A stretch of DNA of 64,000 nt. Source: Multifurca ochricompacta (lineage: Eukaryota; Basidiomycota; Agaricomycetes; Russulales; Russulaceae). Positions 36,653-47,284 of the stretch are shown piece after piece; the stretch's first letter is position 1, and every line of letters starts with the position of its first letter. The notes under the pieces are model-generated. The model saw nothing but the letters and a program-made list of their open reading frames with translations. It was not told where the DNA came from and did not search any database. The stretch is taken from positions 186,001 through 250,000 of the forward strand of contig WTXG01000002.1 of the NCBI GenBank assembly GCA_022496185.1. The letters are read 5' to 3'. A program made the position numbers and the translations under genes.

Positions 36653-38109
36653 ATGTCATCAACGCCCCCCGAGCCCGAAAATGCACGGCTTTTCAAAGAA
36701 TGGTTAACCTTCCATGGAGGATATTTCCATCCCAATGCACGCTACTCGTCAGGCAGGTGCAACCACTAGTAGTGGTCCCCGCCGGGCCTCCAACTATAGT
36801 GCTCATTTTGCTCATTTTCCTGCCCATAGTTCCATCCGGGCTTTCGATTGTAGCAAGCGAGGCTATAGAACCTGATACTACAATCGTAACATGCCCTTTC
36901 TCGATAATTATAACGCCACTTTTCGCCAAAGGCGCCTTGGTGCCTTTAATGCAAGATACATCTATGCTCGAGCGCTGGACTGAACGACAATTGGTCATCG
37001 TCTACATCTGCTTCCACTGGATCGTAAACCCAGAGCTGTGAAGTAGCCTTCCCCTCGAATTATATTCACACGAGCCAATGATTGCGCTCATGGCAGCTAT
37101 GAGACACTTGTACACTCACCGTATCTCAATACTCTCCCTTCCTCCAATCAACTTAAAACGCCACTGCATTTCACCTCAGAAGAATTTGATGCGCTGAAAG
37201 GTACAAACCTTTACGGCGCGACCATCGATCGTCGTCGGGGATGGGAAGTGGAATGGGAGCAATGCCTTGCGGATGTCTCAACTGTCAACGTCTTATGGGG
37301 GAAAGAGTTCACTTGGTAGGTTCCACCGCACTGTGATCCTTACCTTGATAACTGTCGCAACACTACACAGGAAACGTTACCTCACAGCCTCAACTTACCT
37401 GTCCTCGCGTGCGTTTCCTTCGACCCTACTCTCGCCGTCTCCTTCCCTGATCCAGACTCCCGACTCATATCCAATACTTGTACCTGGGGTCGATTCACTC
37501 AACCATGCGCGTGCTCAACCCGTTTCTTGGTTTGTCGCCTACCCGCCCTCGTCTACGACTGAATCTCGGGGAAACATGTCCCTCATAACACATATCCCAT
37601 TAAAAAAGGGCGCCGAGGTTTTAAACAACTATGGAGCCAAACCTAATTCAGAGTTGCTGCTTGGATACGGATTCACATTACCCGCTAACCCGGACGACAC
37701 TATCGTGCTCAAGATAGGCGGTGTGGGTGAGTCGGGAGCTGCACGACACGAGATAGGACGCGGCGCGCGTGGTGCAGCTAGCGTATGGGACGCCATCATG
37801 GATGCCATCAAGTCTCGAGAGGATGAAGAAGATGAAGTACCCGAGTGGCAAATCATCCTTGATAGCGCCGATATGTTGCGCTCCATGACGGAGGCTCTGT
37901 TAGCGTGTCTACCTAACGTCCCTGTGTCAGGTGTGCTGCGTGCAGATGTCGCAGAAATGATGGGACACTACGTATTGGGCCAGAAAGAGGTGCTGCAGGA
38001 CCTTATAGAATACGCAAACAAGCGTGAGACAGGGGGCATTGAGATGGCTCGACACGAGGGAATAGTGATTCAATTAGAAGGGAATGTATCGGAGGGCGAA
38101 ACTCAATAG
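36653..38109 (+). CDS. SET-domain lysine methyltransferase (RKM/SETD6-like)
   Basis: A Rubisco-LSMT/SETD6-type protein methyltransferase. ATG 36653 gives LFKEWLTFHGGYFHPNARYS. An intron ending cccatag leads to VPSGLSIVASEAIEPDTTIV and LERWTERQLVIVYICFHWI. The next exon reads YLNTLPSSNQLKTPLHFTSE, FDALKGTNLYGATIDRRRGW and VNVLWGKEFTW. The last exon contains the SET core LVPGVDSLNHARAQPVSWF and LKKGAEVLNNYGAKPNSELL, followed by LGYGF, matching the DxxNH and NYG cofactor and substrate motifs. It ends at 38109. Yeast relatives methylate ribosomal proteins or elongation factors; the target here is unknown. Confidence 0.85.
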
Positions 38110-38467
38110 TATTAGCGGTTTGGCACTCAGCGCTCATCATCGGCATTGGTACTACCACTCCCCCGCCTCTTACACGAAGAACTAGTTGATGGTTCGGAGT
38201 TGGTGTTGAGTTGAACAAGTTGTTCAAAAACCAACTGACTGAATAATAATAGCCCAGTATGTCCGGAGTTGTGTTCCCCGTGTCGGCCTTGACGGTGGCG
38301 TTTCTTCCTGACCCGACTACCGACCGACTTGTCTCGTGAAAGTCGTGAATGAATCGGAGCTAGCAAACCAGCTAGCTAGACGCCAAGGTCATATTTTAAT
38401 TGATCGCTCCCGTCTGGTCTACCTACTACTCATCACAATACATCCCCCTGAAAACCCGAAGAAACAA
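38110..38467. other. Intergenic
   Basis: Between the SET gene and the thioesterase, which run in the same direction. No other feature seen. Confidence 0.4.
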
Positions 38468-39306
38468 ATGACTTTGCCCGCCAACAAGGATGCCGCTTCT
38501 CTAGCTGACAGTCGCATAAAGGGCAACCTGTCACCACAACTCAAGTTTTTGCTTGAGGAGGGCTTGTACAGGGTCATGAGCACGCCGACATTATTTGGGG
38601 CATCAATCGGCAAACGCATTGTCATTACTGAGGCTTCTATTGTGCCCAAGGCCGAAGAGGCTAGCAAGACCGAGGCGCGTGTCGTGTGCGAGTTAATAGT
38701 GAGAGAAGGTTCGCCGCCGTGTTGCCTTACTTTGAGTCCGAGAGACGTCACATTAATGACTCAATCTTCACCCTCTCATTAAATCTATCAGACATGCTCA
38801 ACCCTGGAGGAAGCCTGCATGGTGGCTGCGCTGCCTTCCTCGTCGATATGTGCGCATCTTCTTTCACCTTTCCCCTTCTTTGAGTAGTCGCAAGCTGGAC
38901 GGTGGAGCTCACGAGAGATTTATTATTATTATTGTCTCTAGTTGCTCCACGCTCGTGTTACTCGCCTCTGGGCGCAGTCCTGGAGTATCAGCGTCTATGG
39001 ATGTCGTATACCATGCGCCCGCAGCTCCGTGAGAAAGAGCCGCTCAAGTACTCCTGTTGCTCACTAACTAATGAGAATGCATCAGCGGCGCCAAACTGCG
39101 CATCGTGAATACAGCCATGGCCGTCGGCGCACGCATAATGTCCGCTCGTACGGAGGCAAGTTCTTATTCAAACTCGGCAGGAACGCTTCGCGCTAATGTT
39201 ATTTTTTTTACTTTAGATCTGGGATGACACGACGAAGCGATTATGCGTGACGGGGATCCACGTTAAGATGGAGCCGTCTGCTCCCAAGGACAAAGCGAAG
39301 ATGTAG
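38468..39306 (+). CDS. Hotdog-fold thioesterase (PaaI/ACOT13-like)
   Basis: An acyl-CoA thioesterase of the hotdog fold. ATG 38468 starts MTLPANKDAASLADSRIKGN. The first exon runs to about 38698. The second has MLNPGGSLHGGCAAFLVDM, the family motif in which the H-G-G-x-x-x-x-x-x-D helix carries the active-site Asp. Then come TTLVLLAS (near 38950), PGVSASMDVVYHAPAA, GAKLRIVNTAMAVGARIMSA and EIWDDTTKRLCVTGIHVKM, with TAG at 39304-39306. Introns are short and the phases agree, except that the junction before the MLNPGG exon is uncertain. The length of about 170 residues is normal for the family. The likely role is hydrolysis of medium- or long-chain acyl-CoA, possibly mitochondrial. Confidence 0.85.
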
Positions 39307-39397
39307 TCTGTAATCGGCATTAGACTATAATATACTAGCCGGGTTGCTGTTTAATGGATACGGATATCAACCTCTACCTCTAGGAAGCCAACCAGAG

Positions 39398-40349
39398 CTA
39401 GGTGCTTCCAGTTTCTTGCGTCTGGAAATACGCGCGTAGCTTCTGCAATGCACGTCCCCGATGAGAGATCGCATTCTTCCGCGTCGCCTCCATCTCTGCG
39501 TAGCTATCCGAGGGTATCGTCTATCAGTTACCTGCGCCGCATGAGATTCCGCGCGGAGAATGGCCAAACGCACGTCAAGCCGGTGTCCTCCGCCTCAAAG
39601 ACCGGGTCCCACCCGAACTTGGGAGGCCCACGCGCGGGCACAATCTTACCATCGGTACGACCCTCAAACAGGATGGGTTCCACTCCCGGGCCAGGGCTGT
39701 ATGCGAAAGTGCAAAGTGCCCACGCAGCACGCGTCGGGAAGCCGTCCAACATGCGATTAAGGCCTACCTCAAGAAAGTGGGTTAATACATACACGAATGC
39801 ACCAAAAATATTGTCCCCTAGTGGGGTGGGTGATGAAAAGATTCGGCGTACCTTCATGCCCGAGCTCGCGCAAGAAGAATTTGATATAAGGACCTGGAAG
39901 GCCATTCATAGCCTTAAAACACAGAGCTGTATCCTCAGTGATGACTGGCCCGCCAATCTGTCAATAATGAATCGTTATAGCAATTAATGGAGGTCTAAGA
40001 CGAGAAGGACCAGTTCTGCTGCGCGCCGGCATTTTTCTATCGCCACCTCTTGCGTGGTACCCTGTATTTCTGGCACTGCCAGAACGGAGTGGAGTGAAAG
40101 AAGTTAAGAAGTTAAAAGATGATCCCAATGATTTCAGTCGTGAGTTCGATTGACAGACAGGCAGCAAGGCTCACTCACAGTCGAGATTGCGGGACTCGAT
40201 GTCGATGGGTTCACCCTGTGCAAGGATCTCGCGAACTTCTTTAAGCTTCCCCGCGTTTCCAGTGACGAACACTGAAGCCAGGTTGGCGCATCATCCTTCA
40301 TCGTCAAGGACTCAAAAAAGAGCCCCTTACCAAGGCGTTCTGATGGCAT
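39398..40349 (-). CDS. HAM1: Inosine triphosphate pyrophosphatase
   Basis: Cleans the nucleotide pool by hydrolysing ITP, dITP and XTP to monophosphates. Exon 1 is tiny: ATG 40349 gives MPSERL plus one base. It splices (donor GTAAGG, acceptor gcttcag) to [20 protein letters not shown], the conserved N-terminal TGN-x-x-K motif. Later exons have [64 protein letters not shown] and [20 protein letters not shown] with KLRAYF. The stop TAG is at 39398-39400. All substrate-pocket signatures (D-x-A-L, G-P-Y-I-K, FGWDP, SHR) are present. It is convergent with the thioesterase gene, whose stop is about 90 nt away. Confidence 0.93.
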
Positions 40350-41419
40350 CGTCGCTTAGATTTTACTCCAATCTCGATAGTGTGGAGGTTGAACTCGAAG
40401 GGCACGCTATAGGCAAGTCGGGTTAGGATGATGACTCGATCCGCGCTGAACCAGCGCCAGCGCCTCACCTTGGCTTGGCCGGCAGCACTTAATACACTCG
40501 TTTCCTGGGGCGCCTTACTTCGAGTTGGGAAACGGCCCTCTTGTATAGTGTGATATAGTAATGCGCGCCTATTGCCATCGATTCATTTATTGATCACCTC
40601 GCTCAAGTGAACGACGCGAGCGTCAAAGATGCCAGGGCAGGTCGAAACTAACTGGAAAAGGCTTGTTGACCCTCGGGTGATTCCGTACAAGTGCTCAAGC
40701 ATGTTTAATGTATCGCAACCTCCCCCCCCAAAAAAAAGAAAAGTGAAGAAAAAGAAACGTGGTTAAGTGAAGAGAGCGGAGTACTTGGCGGTATCTTACT
40801 CCTGTTATGAACGTTTCCGAGCGGAGTTAACACAGACTTACGGGCATCCATGTAGGGCTTTATTATGGCTATGAACGGCCCAGATGTTCATGAACGCATC
40901 TAGAACCCTATGCAATTTCAGTCTCAGGGATCAGTTGCAGTTGCGCCGCCTGTTGTCGCGGGTACTTATAAAGCGGTGAAACTTGAATGCGGAAGATCAG
41001 GTGGTCAACTAGTTGGAGCTCCCGCACGGGATGCAACACGAATCAGTGATAAACGTAAAAGAGCAACACATCACATGAAAACCGCGACAAAAGAAGCACA
41101 GCCGTGGGTTTGGATAAGTGTGGCGTCGGTGTAGTATTCGCACGCTGCTCTCAATCCGCAGGCATAATTACGGATTAGATTTAATAAGGGCATTGACGAG
41201 CGGAAAGGAGGGTGTGCTCCGATTGCAAATTACAACCTTCACCCAGCCCAGTACACTCGCATTGCTCGGTTACCCGCGATCTGACGCGGTAAACACAGAA
41301 CGCAATGCGCACTAGGGCTGTCTGGTTGTTGCTTAATCTCATCATCGCACTGTAAACATAAGCAGAGTCTTGTCGGAAAGTAAAAACAGAAGTGGGGTAG
41401 AAATAAAGGGAAGTGGGTG
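40350..41419. other. Intergenic
   Basis: No gene recognised. It contains an A/C-rich tract near 40722-40760. The plus-strand frame at 40910-41134 has no motif support. Confidence 0.4.
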
Positions 41420-42805
41420 TTAAGGCGCTCCGGGTTCGATCTCACCCAAGAGCATAGTGCCGTCCTTGCTACTGGTGAGAACTGGAAAGAAAGGTCAACT
41501 TGTATCTGCTTGCGTAAAGAAATTCTTACTGATCGGTTCGTTCGGGTGGAAGTCAACCGCCGTGACCGTACCCTTGTGCCCAGGCAACTACACCACGAAG
41601 AACAACGTTACGTTGAGCGATGGCCGGGAGGGAGGGACAACGTAATTGAACTGACCTTGTACAGAATTTTAGAGCTCTCTACATCCCATATGGTGACGGT
41701 GCGGTCTGCTCCTCCGACTGCGACGCGGCGCCCACCGTCCTCTCGACCCCATGCACCTCGGAGCAAGGTATTCTCGAACCCTGCAGGTGCACCGGTCAAC
41801 ACACGATGAATACGGTTTGGTGAAGGTGCAAATGGCCGGATATCGTGAATGATCGTCTGCGACGAGAACGATGGTGAAAGTAGATATGACCCGTTTGGCG
41901 ATATCGCAAGCCCAGTCGGCGTGTCCACGTGACCGCCGAGAGCAGAAACCTCTTCCTGTTTTCGCAAATCCAGGACCTAAGTACAACGTGAGCGATGAAT
42001 CGACGCATACAAGAAAGGACACCCACGTGAATCGCGTTGTCGAGAGCCCCGGCGTATAACGTCGCGCCGTCTGCACTCCAGGCTACGCAAGTAACAGGGC
42101 ACCCAAGTTCGAATACTGCCACCGGATCCTTCCCTGCTTCGTCGCCTCCTTCCCACACGCGCACAGTGCCGTCATCGCTTGCAGTTGCGAGTAGTTCGAC
42201 ACCCGCCCCACCTGCGAGTGTCCGGTCAAGCGAGTTGATGATCTCGCGGTGCGCACGTAATTTACGTATTCGCTGCCCAGTGGTCAGATCCGTGTAGGCA
42301 AGAGTGTGATCCGCTGAGACGCTGTAGAGGAGCGGAGAGAATAGCGACCACTGGAGGTCTAGCACAGGCGCTTTGTGTATTGTGGAAAGGAGACCGTAGT
42401 TGGTATTAGGAGGATACGTCCGCCACAACGCTAAGACACGGTATTTTGAAAAGGAATAATTGCAAAAGGATGATTTGATACCCACAGATGCCTCTGTCTG
42501 CTGAACAAGCTGCGATGTTTTGTCCAGTAGGGTCGAACCTACAGCTCAATATTTCTGCCTAAAAACGCGTGTCTTTTTGAACATCCTGACAACGCTGAGC
42601 CACAAAAGATTACCGAATGCGCTCCAGAAAGGCTGACTATTGGGGCTTCGAGGTTACTAGTTCGCTTTACAGAGCGAACGAGGGCTTTTTGTCTCTCGTC
42701 GTTGGATGATGAGATTACGATTTGTTGGTCATTAGCTTCGGGCTCTGACGATCTCGCCCTTTTGATAAGGGTTCCCTCTTCCTGGGGTGCAGTACGTTTT
42801 GCCAT
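41420..42805 (-). CDS. SNRNP40: U5 snRNP 40 kDa WD-repeat protein
   Basis: A seven-bladed WD40 propeller of the U5 snRNP that binds Prp8. ATG 42805 gives MAKRTAPQEEGTLIKRARSS (a nuclear-signal-like KRAR). Then come NLEAPIVSLSGAHS, AEILSCRFDPTGQNIAACSA, SLWRTYPPNTNYGLLSTIHK, VLDLQWSLFSPLLYSVSADH, LATASDDGTVRVWEG, DTPTGLAISPNGSYLLSPSF, VAVGGADRTVTIWDVES, LPGHKGTVTAVDFHPNEPI and SKDGTMLLGEIEPGAP, with TAA at 41420-41422. The short C-terminal sequence M-L-L-G-E-I is a mark of this protein rather than of generic WD repeats. Small introns separate the blades. It is divergent from RRP7, with only 166 nt between the start codons. Confidence 0.9.
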
Positions 42806-42971
42806 AATTTCAAGAGAATCAAGAAAGTTATTCTCTGCGCTGCGTGAGACGCATGAGACAAGTGAAATAAACAACCAAATAAACCACAATATTACATAAG
42901 CACATACTGAGGCTGAGGCAGAGGCAGAGGCAGAGGCTCCTGGCTGATCCTAATACACCACAATCACCTCG
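42806..42971. promoter_or_regulatory. Bidirectional promoter region SNRNP40/RRP7
   Basis: A 166-nt gap between two divergent start codons. It includes a GAGGCA hexamer repeat at about 42908-42936. Two RNA-maturation genes therefore share this control region, and co-expression is likely but inferred. Confidence 0.55.
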
Positions 42972-44072
42972 ATGCCAACAAAATCCTCGGTTGGTACTAT
43001 CTCCGGGTTTTTTGCTTTTCCAGTACAATATGATAACGACACACGACATATGCTATACATTCGAGCACATGTCGGCTCCTCATCCAAAAGCACCAAGAAG
43101 GTGGATTGGCCAGAAGATCGAACAATTTTCATGGTCAATGTACCGCCAGATGCTACGGAACGCGAGATTACTCTCCTGTTTAAATCATGCGGAACTGTTG
43201 AGAGGGTAGTCTTCGACGCGGATGGACTAAGCGAGGGTGCTGACACGGATAGTGGCGCGGAAAGTGAAAGTGATGCTGATGAGGCTGGGAGCAATGAAAC
43301 TTCCCTAACGCAAGCCCTGGGACGAAAACGACACAGGTTTTCTACAACTGGTTCGACTACTGCGCCGAACACAGGATCGCAGGGCCAGCGGCCAAAAGTC
43401 ACGCCACTGCCTGTTGTTCCATTTCGCTCACTTCGGAGGACGGGCCATACAGCGCACATCGTTTTCCTAGATGCGTCATCTTGTACTCGCGCACTGGCCC
43501 TGGTATGCCAGCATGACAAACCAATTCAATGGCCCATAGACGAGGACGATGAATGTCCTCGCGGCCTGGCGCATTACGTCTCGTTATACGAGTCTTCTCG
43601 GCCTCCGCTTGATGCGGTACGTGAACACGCGGATTCGGCGATAGCGCGGTTCGATTTCGACCTTGCGGCACGTAAAGCTGCTCTACGGCGCGAGTCCAAA
43701 TACAAGAAAGGGGAGGCGCTCGTGGACGAAGATGGATTTACTCTTGTTGTACGTGGGGGAGCGTATGGTCAGGCTGTCGGGGGTGGCGTTGGCGTTGCAA
43801 GCCGAAAGTTCATGGACGAATATACCAAAGGTGCCCAGGGTAAAAAGAAGCGGAGGAAACCTAAAGAAGGAAAGGAGAAAGCCGCGTTCTACGCTTTCCA
43901 GATACACGAGAAGAAGCGGAATAGTGCGTATTCATACCTATTGAGCTGTTTTATTATAAAAACTTACTAACTGTTGGTGATGACAGCTTTACTAGAGCTC
44001 AAAAGAAAGTGGGAACAAGACAAAGCTGCAGTAGAGAAATTGAAATCGTCAAGAAAATTCAAGGCTTACTAG
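42972..44072 (+). CDS. RRP7: Ribosomal RNA-processing protein 7
   Basis: A small-subunit processome factor needed for pre-18S rRNA cleavage in the nucleolus. ATG 42972 starts a first exon that contains an RRM-like N-terminal part (RTIFMVNVPPDATEREITLL, LFKSCGTVERVVF) with an acidic Asp/Glu/Ser-rich insertion. It also holds the conserved C-terminal RRP7 region: YEKSRP-like YESSRPPLDAVREHADSAIA, KKGEALVDEDGFTLVVRGG, KKKRRKPKEGKEKAAFYAFQ and IHEKKRN. A 64-nt intron (acceptor gatgacag) leads to LLELKRKWEQDKAAVEKLKS and RKFKAY with TAG at 44070-44072. The F-Y-x-F-Q-x-x-E-K-K-R and final R-K-F-K-x-Y motifs are diagnostic. Confidence 0.93.
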
Positions 44073-44537
44073 TACGTACGGGCCGAGACGGACCGTCCTG
44101 AACCTGCCTGTTCCATTTCTTCCATCATCTCATCTTTTATCTTCCATCTTTCACCTTCCATCTTTCACCTTCCATCGCTATGGTTGCGCCAAACAAAAGG
44201 ATCATGTAAAGTAAGGGTAATACTACAACGTAAGGAATTGTATTGATCAAACCATCTACCGTGAGTTGGATAATTGACATTGACCAACAGTCTATCGAGA
44301 TCGATTTCACCAATTCAACCGAGGCCGTGTGATCAATTTTTAATCACCAGTCTCCAGGAACCCAAATTTCCCCGATCGGTTGATACGATATGCGCCGATC
44401 TTACCGAATAATGTTTTGACCTTGGCCATTCCCCCGGCGCAAGTGAACACCAGAACGTTCCGTTACATTTGTAGGCATAGGGATAGGGATAGGCACTGAG
44501 TTGTACCACGGGTCAGCCTAACCCAACTATTTGCTCT
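44073..44537. other. Intergenic, convergent gene ends
   Basis: Contains a CATCTTTCACCTTC repeat (two to three copies) near 44137-44178. No coding exon seen. Confidence 0.45.
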
Positions 44538-44837
44538 CTAGTTAGTCCCATTACCATGCGATCTCAAATATTCCAGGGCTTGTACAGACGCATCCCGCTT
44601 TGCGGAGCCTATTGAAGACCCATGCCCAACCCCAACATGCACTCCTCTGACTATAAAAAAAAAAGTGTGAAAAACCCATGGTTCGTAACAACGGACATGC
44701 TTACAGATGGCAGTAACATGATAAATGGCACCATGCTCAGGACCCTCTTTCTTTGACACCCACATAAAATCTTTGGTCAAGCTGCCACCCGGCTGTCCTT
44801 GCAGAAAGTTGTTGAGGTCACGAACGGGATCTGCCAT
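44538..44837 (-). CDS. Single-domain dsRNA-binding protein (copy 1)
   Basis: One double-stranded-RNA-binding domain and almost nothing else. From ATG 44837: MADPVRDLNNFLQGQPGGSL, KDFMWVSKKEGPEHGAIYHV, then an intron ending ttatag, RGVHVGVGHGSSIGSAKRDA and QALEYLRSHG. The stop is at 44538. The alpha1-beta-beta-beta-alpha2 order of the dsRBD is visible, with G-x-G-S-S-I-G-x-A-K-R at the start of the RNA-contacting helix 2. A further 5' mini-exon is possible: ATGGTGGATGGG followed by GTGAGT at about 44960-44977 would join to the AG in front of ATCCCGTT, but only if the G run is one longer than read. It is the first of four relatives here (45662, 46952, 60580). Its partners are unknown. Confidence 0.78.
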   Translation of the reverse strand: MADPVRDLNNFLQGQPGGSLTKDFMWVSKKEGPEHGAIYHVTAICKHVRCYEPWVFHTFFFIVRGVHVGVGHGSSIGSAKRDASVQALEYLRSHGNGTN

Positions 44838-45661
44838 GAGAGAACCTGCGGGATCATGCGAAGTAAACTGAAACTGCACCTTATCACGGACGGGACGAGG
44901 TGACACACCGCTAGTTTAACTTCGAGGGTTGTTAGATGGTATGTAGGAGGGAAACACTTACTCACCCCATCCACCATTTAAGTGATTGGGCGGCCCTTTT
45001 CCACATAGCCCTACAATCATTTTACAACCGAAATTTTCGCATGAAAACCCCTCCAACACCTCATGTGACGGGCCTTGCCGAGGACCTTCCATTCTGGACT
45101 GGGGGCATTTCCGTATCCCCAGCGACGTTTTAATTCTATGCCGCGGAGCATGCGTCCTGTATTTTCCCGGTTCTTGATGCCGCACATGCAACCCTATTGC
45201 TCAGGGCGCGAGGAAAGCATGAGGCGGGTTCTGGAAACAAAACAAACAAACAAATATGTGAAATTACAGCGGTACTCCTAAGTGCAGTCCGTTGGGGAGA
45301 AATGAGGTTGGAGGGTGGATCAGTGCCGATACAGAGGGGTCCTTACGTGAAGAGAAAAGTGACACTTTGGAAGTTCAACCAGCGCTGGATTCTCGGAATT
45401 CCTACGCGGAAATTCACCATGTTGCTGTGCACAACGGCAGGTAGCGGCAAAGGTGCCATGGGCGCCAAGATACGAAAGACATCAGTTGCTGAGCTCAAAA
45501 GCTGAGCTCAAAACATCGTGCATTTAGGACGCATGTTACATAAAGACAAGACAATCACTCCGAAGTAGGTACATGAAGGCCCGATCGCTGGGTACCCAAA
45601 AGAGACTCCCCGAGCCCAGCGAAAGGAAAACCCCACGTCGGGACGTCATTTGAATTTGAAT
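44838..45661. other. Intergenic between dsRBD genes 1 and 2
   Basis: No complete gene recognised. An AAAC/CAAA repeat lies near 45237-45256. I could not find a decayed dsRBD copy here. Confidence 0.4.
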
Positions 45662-46009
45662 TCATTCGGAAGGGATCCCATTCGCATAGAAATACCGCAG
45701 GGCTTGTGTGGCGGCAGCGCGCTTGGCTAAACCTATAGCAGTTCCATTGCCCTTGCCAACTACGACATTTCGGACTGCGGCAATCGCGTTAGAAGAAGAG
45801 CTAGGAAGATGATGTGAAACACACGAACAAATATAGGTGACTTCATGGACTGCCTGGTTATTCGGCCCCGTTTGCTTGGTTGTAAAGGCAGCAACGGTGC
45901 CAAATTGTTCGGTTGTTGTACTTCTTGCAGATAGTTGTTGAGGTCGCGGACAGGATCTGAGTCCTGTCAGAAACATGACGATGAGAGACAACAACTACGC
46001 ACCAGCCAT
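45662..46009 (-). CDS. Single-domain dsRNA-binding protein (copy 2), frame-broken
   Basis: ATG 46009 begins a 7-nt exon, ATGGCTG. It splices (donor GTGCGT, acceptor ggactcag) to read MADPVRDLNNYLQEVQQPNN. The frame then slips within about 45890-45930 to FTTKQTGPNNQAVHEVTYI. The last part reads VRNVVVGKGNGTAIGLAKRA, then AATQALRYFYANGIPSE, ending at 45662. Helix 1, the G-P-N-x-Q strand and helix 2 of the dsRBD are all present and align with the other copies. The shift corresponds to one missing base. An intron separates the two halves of the domain at the same place as in copies 1, 3 and 4. It could be intact with a sequence error, or a recently broken copy. Confidence 0.62.
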
Positions 46010-46951
46010 GGGAGGAAGAAAATTGTATACTCAATGTAAAGGGTTCAATGATACCCAACCACTACTGCTCCCTTCGGCTTATATACTATGGGTCACTTCG
46101 TTGGACGTCTAGATAGCCCCCACACCCCTACAGCCCAACAGTCCTACAGAAGAGGCGTCACAAGGATTTGGTTTCCGAAGTTTGACAATGGATGGAGTTG
46201 GAACACACCCAGCGCGACGGAGTCAGACATCAGATGGGTCTGCAGGAGCGGGTCATACCGAGGCTCAAGTGTGCTCCAGACCCAGGTGACACAGGAAAAA
46301 AACAAGCTTCCAAAGTACAGTCCGACAATAAGAGCGTCTCGAGCACAAAGCGCCGATGATAGGCTTTTCTGGTAATAAAGGGGGGTAATACTAGCCGACG
46401 TATCCCTGGAGATGTAGGACCGCTGCCCAAGGTATGATATTCCAACGAAGCGCTCTTACTTCTCTTCTCTTAATAAAAAGTCCCACATTTGACAAATTTT
46501 CTTTTCTTAGAGTAGCACAGGACCGGGAAAAGGGCGGAGCAGAGAAAATTATAGGATCGATAGGTGTGGTGGTATGCAGACATGCGAGATCACAGAGCCA
46601 AGGGAGATGCGGTCATAGCGGTCACTGACGAATGAGGCTATGTTGCGAGTTTCTCATTCTCATGTATGGGCACGTGACTTTCCCACATTCATTAAACTGG
46701 AGTTATCCAGCACGACCCCCTAGACTCGAGCAGCGAATCGCACATCGAAGTCGACGACGACCTCAGGCGTTCTCCGACACGCTGACAGCCAACTAAAAGC
46801 GCACATTAAAAAGTGTGGATAGTAGCGTGCATATACATAAACGAAGGTCAAAAAGTCGTCGCATAAAAGTACTGAGCTACTGAGCTCTCCCCTCGTTCTA
46901 GGCGACGCCAGGTCCATATATACCATGTAGACGCATGTAATTGAGACAGTT
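46010..46951. other. Intergenic between dsRBD genes 2 and 3
   Basis: It includes the promoter of copy 2 at its left end. A TATATATACC element lies near 46915-46924. No gene recognised. Confidence 0.4.
46078..46085 (-). promoter_or_regulatory. TATA box of dsRBD copy 2
   Basis: TATATAAG on the minus strand, 69 nt upstream of the ATG at 46009. Confidence 0.45.
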
Positions 46952-47284
46952 TCAAATACGGTTAGCTCTCAAATACTGCAGAGCTTGCTCCGCAGCTACT
47001 CTCTTAGCGTTACCTACGGAGACGCCACGTCCGTGGCCAATCTCACTACCTTGAACTGCGGCAGGTCAATACAAGGTTCTTGACGCAACCAAGAGACTCA
47101 CACTTAGCGGTAGCATAGTGAGTCACTTGGTGATTGGGACCGCTTTGGTACATGATCCATGAAAAAAGAGTGGTCAGATTACCCCTTGGGTGACCTTGAA
47201 GATAGTTATTGAGGTCGCGCACAGGATCTGAAAGCCTCTTTCAACAATCTCGACACAAGCTAGATGAGAATGTCGCCTACCCAT
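46952..47284 (-). CDS. Single-domain dsRNA-binding protein (copy 3)
   Basis: The cleanest member of the family, about 78 residues. Exon 1 is only ATGG (47281-47284). A 56-nt-class intron (GTAGGC to tttcag) leads to DPVRDLNNYLQGHPRGNLTT, LFSWIMYQSGPNHQVTHYAT and AK. A second intron (GTGTGA to ccgcag) leads to VQGSEIGHGRGVSVGNAKRV and AAEQALQYLRANRI with TGA at 46952-46954. All phases agree without any correction. The protein is a bare dsRBD with G-H-G-R-G-x-S-x-G-x-A-K-R at helix 2 and has no catalytic domain, signal or tail. The function is unknown. Bare dsRBDs can act as RNA-silencing partners, RNA chaperones or inhibitors, but nothing here decides between these. Confidence 0.85.
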
